Part shown: one piece after another, positions 58,140-64,000 of the stretch
Position numbering within the stretch: the stretch's first letter is position 1
Layout of the letters: every line of letters begins with the position of its first letter
DNA from: Strobilurus pachycystidiatus
Taxonomy: Eukaryota > Basidiomycota > Agaricomycetes > Agaricales > Physalacriaceae
Assembly: GCA_019915135.1 (NCBI GenBank)
Contig: JAHLMK010000001.1
Location: 558,001 to 622,000 of the forward strand
Direction: 5' to 3'
Length of the DNA stretch: 64,000 bases
Notes under the pieces: generated by a model
What the model was told of the DNA's origin: nothing
Database searches by the model: none
What the model saw: only the letters and a program-made list of their open reading frames with translations
Position numbers and translations under genes: made by a program

Positions 58140-58776
58140 GATGGACCACTGCTATAGATTCATCTACTTACTGTTGTATATATTCGATGTAATTCATGTA
58201 TCTGAGTTTGAGACGGCACAAGGTCCCATTGAGGAACGGCCGTTTCGATTTGCCTTCGCATGGCACATGGGATGTTTTATAGCACTGGTCATGGCGAGAT
58301 ACACGATCGTCGGGCATTCCAAATCGGTAAGTTCGTTTGCTTCCCGCCTTATTCGTTCTAGGTATTACTGTTTGACTCGTCCCTGCACAGCTCATTTCTT
58401 GCCACCAACAGCTAGGAGAGTCAAGCGATAAGCGCGCGCCGAGCGCTCGCTCCGCGTTTCGGGGCCCGCTCTGTATTCCTATTAATATTCCAAAACGTCT
58501 TATCAAAGGGATCTGCGATTGTCAGCTGGTACTGGTTTGGCTGTGTTTTCGATGTGAACCTTCTCCACTATGGACCCACAACCATGCGCTCTACTGCACA
58601 CCAGGGCCTTCTTACTGGCCTTTCTCGGGCATTTCGTTGCCACGGCAAGCTCTTCTCAGGATTGCCTCTAGAATCATACTCAGTGACTAGCCCGATACGT
58701 TTAGGAGAAGTCGTGCATTATTATGTATATGTGGGTCCAGATGATCATGGTTCGATGTTTCTCATTGCAGGCCAGC
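58140..58776. other. Region left of the LTR element, no gene recognised
   Basis: Open stretch 58554-58780 (+) runs up to the insertion point. Joined to sequence right of the element it continues for about 20 codons to a stop near 63760; no motif. Confidence 0.35.
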
Positions 58777-58780
58777 CAAT
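58777..58780. repeat. Target-site duplication CAAT, left
   Basis: Four bases repeated at 63693-63696 directly outside the two LTRs. Confidence 0.7.
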
Positions 58781-59377
58781 TGTAGATGCCTAAACGGTCC
58801 TGTACAAGAAATATGTACGCGTGGGGGATACCCCAATATCCGAGAGACTAGCTCGAGGATAGGCGAAACGTGCTGAGCGATGCGGAATGTGTAGGCAAGG
58901 TGTTCGCCTACAGTGAAGGGAAACGGCAAGTGATGCTCAGGCGGAGTGTGTCACCTGAGATCGAGTGAGGCGAGGGAGTTTGCCAAGTGAGAGTGAGCAG
59001 TATCGAGTGAAAGTGGGTGATATCTAACTGAGTAACTACTACAAGTGTGTCGCCTTAAATCCAATACTCTGCGTAATCTCTCTTCCTTGCGGAACTGTCC
59101 AGGCGAGCATCGGTCTTCCTCGCCTATACTGTCAAGCGAGGTCTTGCCTGAACTTCGCCTGTGTGGATCAGAGATGGCCCACCACTCCTCTATCCGGGCT
59201 CATCTAGTAGCGAGTACTGCGGAGTAGTGGAGCGGGCGGTGTGCGCTTCCTGTCCGAGCGACGCGGCTCATGTCTTGGCAGTATGGTCCCTTCGGCCGAA
59301 GGTCCCTCGCCTGAGGCATGCGCCTAGTATGCCGACAACAGCTGAGTTCCCTCCTCAGGGAGAACTCAGTCTGTACA
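58781..59377 (-). repeat. LTR, 597 bp (3' LTR of the element)
   Basis: Begins TGTAGATGCC and ends CTGTACA on the plus strand, so it has TG..CA ends in both orientations. I saw no difference from 63096-63692. Confidence 0.95.
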
Positions 59378-59388
59378 TCTCCCCCCAA
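59378..59388 (-). other. Polypurine tract
   Basis: TTGGGGGGAGA on the minus strand directly abuts the 3' LTR; the expected site of plus-strand priming. Confidence 0.75.
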
Positions 59389-59719
59389 CTAAAATTTCCT
59401 AGCCCCTTCCCAGCCCCTTCCTATAAAAGGGCAACCCCTTCTACTCCTCAACACTCGACTTCCCCCCATGTATCAGACCGACCCCAACATCATCACTGTT
59501 CCCTGCCCCGAGCCTCTCCCCAACCAGGCCCAAGGCTCCGTTGACCGATCATTGTCGTCCCGTTTATCTTCAACCTCAGTCGTCGTTACGACAGTAGTCA
59601 AGTCGTGAGGTTCTTGGAATCAGATAGTTGTCGTAAATGTGTGTTGCGTAAAAGTAATCCGGAATCATGCGTCCCCTATCCAGATTGTCGTTGCCTGAGT
59701 TTCAGGCGTAGCATGGGCG

Positions 59720-59905
59720 AAACAGCATCAAACCTGCTTGCCCGTAGTCGAAAACAGGCTAGCAACGAGCCTAACCCATTGTAGTGAGAGTGGGACAGCA
59801 TCAATCCTGTCCAGTTGTAGGCCGCCAAGTAGGAAACCAAGTCGCGCCCTAAGGCAGTAGTAGTGAAAGCGAGGCAGCATCAAACCTGCCTGCCTGAAGT
59901 AGTAG
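59720..59905. repeat. Degenerate triple repeat inside the element
   Basis: CAGCATCAAACCTGC-type cores start at about 59723, 59795 and 59874 (spacing 72 and 79 bp), each with GTAGT-rich flanks. It lies between the truncated pol and the polypurine tract. Confidence 0.6.
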
Positions 59906-60648
59906 ACCAAAAGCGCCAAAATGGCGGACGTAGGCGAGAATGGCGGAGGGTTGATTGAGAGTTGTGGCATGTCAGCAAGAGGATCGCCTTTGATGTCGCG
60001 GACTACTTGGAAGAACTCTGGCAGTGTTCCTGCCACTGGATTGGTCCTTGTGGCAACCGGTTTGTACTTCTGAGCCGCAAAAACATCAACAGGCGTACTC
60101 GCGTCGGCAATGGAATGGTTCAGGGCATCAACCTCGCCTATGACCTGGGCAAGGTTGACTTCGTAGTGAGGGTTTTGATTGATTATAGAAGCAAGGGCAG
60201 AATGAGTGGAAGGAATTGGAACTGGGATACTGATTGGAACCGCCTTTGGGGCAGGCGCAGTATCTGCCAATGAGTCTTCGGCGCCATATGTGGCGGCTGC
60301 TAAGACAAAGGCTTTTGTTGTGAATGAGGTAGGCAGATCAGACTGTACTGCAGAATTAACAGCACTGTCTGAAATGCCTGCGATAGAGATTGAGAATCCG
60401 GGTATAGTTGTGGAATCCTTGAAGAGTGATGGCTCTTCTAAAGGTTTCCCGAGTCGAGGTGTCCTAGGCGATGTATCCGTTGCATGTGTGACCGTAATAA
60501 ACAGAGCTAAATGTTCGTCAGTGGTGTCTTCCATTAGTTCCATGAATCCTTCAGCGTGTTGGTGTCCAGAAGTCCGATATCCGATGCGTCTAGTGCAGGC
60601 GCAAAGCGGGCATTCCCTCGCGCATGCGTAGGAATAGTAACCACCCAA
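59728..60648 (-). pseudogene. Truncated pol (N-terminal part only)
   Basis: Overlaps the end of gag by 115 nt in the -1 frame, consistent with programmed frameshifting or a separate start. It carries the spacer region found before reverse transcriptase in mushroom Ty3-like elements, ending with PEFFQVVRDIKGDPLADMPQ and LSINPPPFSPT. After about 59930 the sequence no longer resembles pol and runs 66 codons into the 3' region. The deletion removed all catalytic domains downstream of the protease. Confidence 0.8.
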
Positions 60649-62909
60649 TCCGAGTTGGGATCATGCAGTGTTATTGTCTGCTGCCCATCCATATAGTTTT
60701 GAACCAAGCTTTCCGTCAACACCCCAAATGGGCGACCCAGTAGGATGTCGTAGGCGACACCCCGCAGAACGTGGACTTGTAGGAAAACAGTCATTCCGCC
60801 TATGGTGAAAGGAACGTTTCGACACATTCCTAGAGACTGGTCGACGCCTTGGTTTGCTGATTGGACGGCAATCCGTGTTGTGCTGTCCATTGGCAGCTTC
60901 AACTTTTTCCAGACTCTGTCGGACATTGCAATGACTTGAGCTCCGTCGTCTAGGATGGCTTCCACCTCACAAGTATGGCTGATTGTGGGTGTTATGGCTC
61001 GCAAAGCTAGCGATTGAGCCCCAACCACTACGCCTGTATCCTGGAGTGAGGAGTAGAAAGCGTCGAGTGTGTCGGTTGACGGAGTCTCATCGATCTCCAT
61101 CACAGTGAGCACAAGGGTATCCGCCATTGCCTGAGGCTCGCCTAGTGGTACCCGTTTGTTTGACACCATCTCTCTAAACTTTTTGCGGAGTTCAGGAGAA
61201 AGGACAAGAAGATCCTTCGTGGAGATAGTCGTTGAGCCTTCCATGATTTGCTGCAGGACGTTCCTAATGGTCTCTCCGTCTTCCTGAACAATAGGCGGCT
61301 GCGTCCGGTACTGTCGGGTCTCCTCTGGTTCTGCGGCCTTCTTCTGGGAAGCTAAGAATGGATTCCTAGCGTTGCTGCTGGTAGGCTCCGGCTGTGATAC
61401 TTGTTTCGGCTCTGGTACCTCCTTGATCTGTGTGGTTGAAGGTGCCTTGGAAATTGGTACCAAATCATCATCAGGTACCTCCTCGATGCGCGAAGTTGTA
61501 GGCGCTTCCCGTGCAGTCTCTGCCTTGCCTGCCTTGGGAATGCTGGTAGTTGAAGGCAAGGGTGGAGCTGCTTTTGGGTTCCGGAGGTCAGACGCGCGGG
61601 CCACTACTCTCTTGCCGTACGGGATAGGTGGGGCAAGTTGTGTCCCTCGCCTAGTTGTAATATAGGCAGCCTCAACTGAGGCATCCCATATCTGCGGCTT
61701 TTGTGTATACTCCGTGGAGATCAAGGTAGCAGATTGCGGAATTCGTGAGGCGCCTGCTGATCCCGGTGGTACTACCTCGACAAGGAAGGTGTTGCCTGTA
61801 CCAGCTGGCGGAGTGATACCGGGATTAGCAGCATTCCAGGCGACGATGCGCTCGTAGAGTGAGCCAGGGCCCCTAGGCCAGTTCCGACTGCCGTCTCGCA
61901 TGACGGTTTTGCCGACATTGTCAAGTTTGACAACACCACTAGCCACAGCATTTTTATGGATGTCGCAAACATTCCAGTTTGCACAGACCCCACCACAGAA
62001 GCAAGAGTTCTTCTTCCTAGGTGGATACAATGGAGTCATATTGGCTCCTGTCGCAGGCGAGGATCCCGATGATGTCTGCGCAGCCGTGAACGTGTTGACT
62101 GTGGCGAGATTGGCTGCTACTAGAGCCTCGACTATAGCTGTTGCAATTGTCTTTGGCTCTAGTCCCTCCAGTTTCACTGTTGCCTTTGCCGACGTTTCGG
62201 TAGCAACATAGGTGGACGTTCCTGACAGGCAGAATTCTGCTTGTGTGATGAGGTCTGTCAGGGCGTGAGGTCGTGCGGGCGAGTGATCTGGGAACTTGAT
62301 CTCGAGTCGCCTGTTGACCTTCTCGCGTAGAGCACTTCCAAGGCCCCTGACGTATAGGCGGGAAAGCTCTGCCGCAGATGCGATGCCCTCGTCTTCTAGC
62401 GCAAATCCCACTCTCTGAAAGGAGCGAGTGTAGTCGCCTAAAACCTTTAGGTCCTGTGGTGGAGTATTCGCCTTCTGCTTGACAAGGTATTCCAAGTCTG
62501 ACAGCTCATAGCGCCCTACTTCGCGCGAACCAGGGTACTTATCCAGCGCTGCCTCAACAAAAGGCTTCCAAGTAGGCTGAATAATGAGACCGGATGCGAG
62601 GTCTGTGTAGCTCTTGGCTACCGCCATGCGTTTCCAGAGTTCTCGTTCGTCGGCTGGGAGATAGTGGAGTGAGTACTCCACCCATTCTTCCTCTTTCTTC
62701 TTTCCTGTCTCCGTGCAGAGACGTTTGACATCCTCCAAGTAGTCGGCTACATCTTTTGGATTGCCTGTGAAGGCAGGTGCCGATTTACTACCTCTGCCTG
62801 GCATAGTTTTTGACATTGTAGGCGGAGGTGTGAAGGTGAAGTCGAAGTTGTGGAATGGGAGTAGTGGCGATAATTGTAGGTTGGATAATGAATCTGCTAG
62901 TCGATCCAA
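60534..62909 (-). CDS. Gag with retropepsin-like protease domain
   Basis: 791-codon intact frame. N-terminal Gag helices: FTGNPKDVADYLEDVKRLCT, EEEWVEYSLHYLPADERELW, YIQPTWKPF-like PTWKPFVEAALDKYPGSREV, DLEYLVKQKANTPPQDLKVL, LYVRGLGSALREKVNRRLEI. A Cys/His cluster (CFCGGVCANWNVCDIH) near residue 305 takes the place of a standard CCHC knuckle. A long Pro/Ser-rich linker follows, then a protease-like domain: HTCEVEAILDDGAQVIAMS, IGGMTVFLQVHVLRGVAYDI and LLGRPFGVLTESLV. The catalytic triplet reads DDG and not DTG/DSG. The stop lies at 60534. It builds particles and processes them, in principle also in trans for related elements. Confidence 0.9.
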   Translation of the reverse strand: MDRLADSLSNLQLSPLLPFHNFDFTFTPPPTMSKTMPGRGSKSAPAFTGNPKDVADYLEDVKRLCTETGKKKEEEWVEYSLHYLPADERELWKRMAVAKSYTDLASGLIIQPTWKPFVEAALDKYPGSREVGRYELSDLEYLVKQKANTPPQDLKVLGDYTRSFQRVGFALEDEGIASAAELSRLYVRGLGSALREKVNRRLEIKFPDHSPARPHALTDLITQAEFCLSGTSTYVATETSAKATVKLEGLEPKTIATAIVEALVAANLATVNTFTAAQTSSGSSPATGANMTPLYPPRKKNSCFCGGVCANWNVCDIHKNAVASGVVKLDNVGKTVMRDGSRNWPRGPGSLYERIVAWNAANPGITPPAGTGNTFLVEVVPPGSAGASRIPQSATLISTEYTQKPQIWDASVEAAYITTRRGTQLAPPIPYGKRVVARASDLRNPKAAPPLPSTTSIPKAGKAETAREAPTTSRIEEVPDDDLVPISKAPSTTQIKEVPEPKQVSQPEPTSSNARNPFLASQKKAAEPEETRQYRTQPPIVQEDGETIRNVLQQIMEGSTTISTKDLLVLSPELRKKFREMVSNKRVPLGEPQAMADTLVLTVMEIDETPSTDTLDAFYSSLQDTGVVVGAQSLALRAITPTISHTCEVEAILDDGAQVIAMSDRVWKKLKLPMDSTTRIAVQSANQGVDQSLGMCRNVPFTIGGMTVFLQVHVLRGVAYDILLGRPFGVLTESLVQNYMDGQQTITLHDPNSDWVVTIPTHARGNARFAPALDASDIGLLDTNTLKDSWN

Positions 62910-63075
62910 GTCCTCTGCTGGTCGAGGGAAAGGTCGTGCTACTGGTGCAGCAGTGTCGCGAGTGACACGAGTCTTTTTGAGAAATCGGCCTTTCTCGTCT
63001 CGTTGTGGTGACGAAGCTCGCTTCGCACGTCTGGCCAGATTTCGAGCTAGGCGGCTCGAAGATGTGGATTATGCC

Positions 63076-63093
63076 CCCTCGCGGTGGGCTCCA
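63076..63093 (-). other. Primer-binding site
   Basis: TGGAGCCCACCGCGAGGG on the minus strand begins two bases inside the 5' LTR; the TGG matches the CCA end of a tRNA. The exact tRNA cannot be named. Confidence 0.7.
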
Positions 63094-63095
63094 CT

Positions 63096-63692
63096 TGTAG
63101 ATGCCTAAACGGTCCTGTACAAGAAATATGTACGCGTGGGGGATACCCCAATATCCGAGAGACTAGCTCGAGGATAGGCGAAACGTGCTGAGCGATGCGG
63201 AATGTGTAGGCAAGGTGTTCGCCTACAGTGAAGGGAAACGGCAAGTGATGCTCAGGCGGAGTGTGTCACCTGAGATCGAGTGAGGCGAGGGAGTTTGCCA
63301 AGTGAGAGTGAGCAGTATCGAGTGAAAGTGGGTGATATCTAACTGAGTAACTACTACAAGTGTGTCGCCTTAAATCCAATACTCTGCGTAATCTCTCTTC
63401 CTTGCGGAACTGTCCAGGCGAGCATCGGTCTTCCTCGCCTATACTGTCAAGCGAGGTCTTGCCTGAACTTCGCCTGTGTGGATCAGAGATGGCCCACCAC
63501 TCCTCTATCCGGGCTCATCTAGTAGCGAGTACTGCGGAGTAGTGGAGCGGGCGGTGTGCGCTTCCTGTCCGAGCGACGCGGCTCATGTCTTGGCAGTATG
63601 GTCCCTTCGGCCGAAGGTCCCTCGCCTGAGGCATGCGCCTAGTATGCCGACAACAGCTGAGTTCCCTCCTCAGGGAGAACTCAGTCTGTACA
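63096..63692 (-). repeat. LTR, 597 bp (5' LTR of the element)
   Basis: Same length and sequence, by eye, as 58781-59377. In element orientation it begins TGTACAGACTGAG and ends GGCATCTACA. Confidence 0.95.
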
Positions 63693-63696
63693 CAAT
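63693..63696. repeat. Target-site duplication CAAT, right
   Basis: Matches 58777-58780. Confidence 0.7.
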
Positions 63697-64000
63697 CCTC
63701 AGGCCATAGCTCCGGCACGACAATACACTTCCGACTGTTTCGTGGCCAATCCCCTAGCTTAGCGCATGCAAGACAGATTGTGCGCCTGGTCATAGCCTCC
63801 CAAGCCTTGATCCACTGTTGTGCGCTGCAAATTGGTATGTTGGGGCTTTGCTATCTCGGTGAGTTGGTGTTTACGAATGATTATCACATAGGCAAATGAT
63901 CGGTTTTCAGCCATTGTATGACTCGGGTGTCACCTTCCAGAGGCGCCCTGACAGCTGAACTGTGCCAATGACTTGGTCGGGCCAGCCCGGATCATCAAAA
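63697..64000. other. Right flank of the LTR element
   Basis: About 300 bp of unique sequence to the window end. No gene recognised. Confidence 0.4.

Larger units (their letters stand above)
58781..63692 (-). mobile_element. LTR retrotransposon (Ty3-like), 4,912 bp, lacking most of pol
   Basis: Two 597-bp direct repeats bound the element. Orientation is minus: gag starts at 62909, the primer-binding site lies inside the right LTR and the polypurine tract inside the left one. The interior holds gag with an aspartic protease, then the first part of pol in the -1 frame, which ends about 59930; reverse transcriptase, RNase H and integrase are absent. Transposition would need enzymes from a complete relative. 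LTRs look identical over their full length, so the insertion is very young. Confidence 0.93.

Noticed and set aside
59045..59227. 60-codon frame repeated at 63360-63542
   Set aside because: It lies in both LTRs and merely reflects their identity; no sign of coding function.
1..64000. CRISPR arrays, rRNA or a bacterial-type operon
   Set aside because: No regularly spaced repeats, no rRNA-like sequence, and all genes carry fungal introns.

Overview
The window is nuclear DNA of a filamentous basidiomycete, most likely an agaricomycete mushroom. The genes are multi-exonic, with introns of about 45-70 nt that carry GT..AG ends and CTRAY-like branch sites. Several protein types are mushroom-typical: F-box/LRR-like proteins, a short seven-helix family, PHO80-like cyclins and a membrane-anchored phospholipase B. 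The LTR element belongs to the Ty3-like group common in Agaricomycetes. No genus can be named from the sequence. All exon structures below were read by eye, so boundaries are estimates unless given exactly.

Left third (1-26 kb). In order: an F-box protein with a damaged-looking 5' part; a seven-helix membrane protein (minus) whose 5' end is duplicated, the two copies flanking a doubly truncated 5'-nucleotidase pseudogene; NAA10 (NatA catalytic subunit); a Ser/Thr-rich single-pass membrane protein; a 626-bp MITE with long terminal inverted repeats and a 9-bp target duplication (Mutator-like); a 108-bp tandem duplication; a PP2C-type phosphatase; and a 217-residue acidic protein. About 8 kb of gene-poor DNA follows, in which only one weak minus-strand gene could be pieced together (22.9-23.9 kb).

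Middle (26-47.6 kb). Two tandem PHO80-like cyclin paralogues are followed by a coiled-coil protein with an AT-hook-like tail, NAA20 (NatB catalytic subunit), another F-box protein, a phospholipase B, KTI12 (Elongator-associated), and a decayed copy of a basidiomycete gene whose intact paralogue lies 9 kb to the right. Next is a CK1-like kinase fused to an unnamed C-terminal domain. This kinase gene is split by a 1,585-bp non-autonomous DNA transposon; removing the element and one copy of its TCT target duplication restores the reading frame exactly. A short-chain dehydrogenase follows.

Right (47.9-64 kb). TOF1 (Timeless family, replication fork protection), the intact paralogue of the decayed gene, an alpha/beta hydrolase, an F-box-like protein and a choline-transporter-like protein come first. 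A 4,912-bp LTR retrotransposon inserted on the minus strand closes the window. Its LTRs look identical (597 bp each) and it carries gag-protease plus the first part of pol, but no reverse transcriptase or integrase.

No rRNA, tRNA or CRISPR array was found. The housekeeping genes (NAA10, NAA20, KTI12, TOF1) look intact. The accessory regions show repeated transposon insertion, segmental duplication and gene decay.
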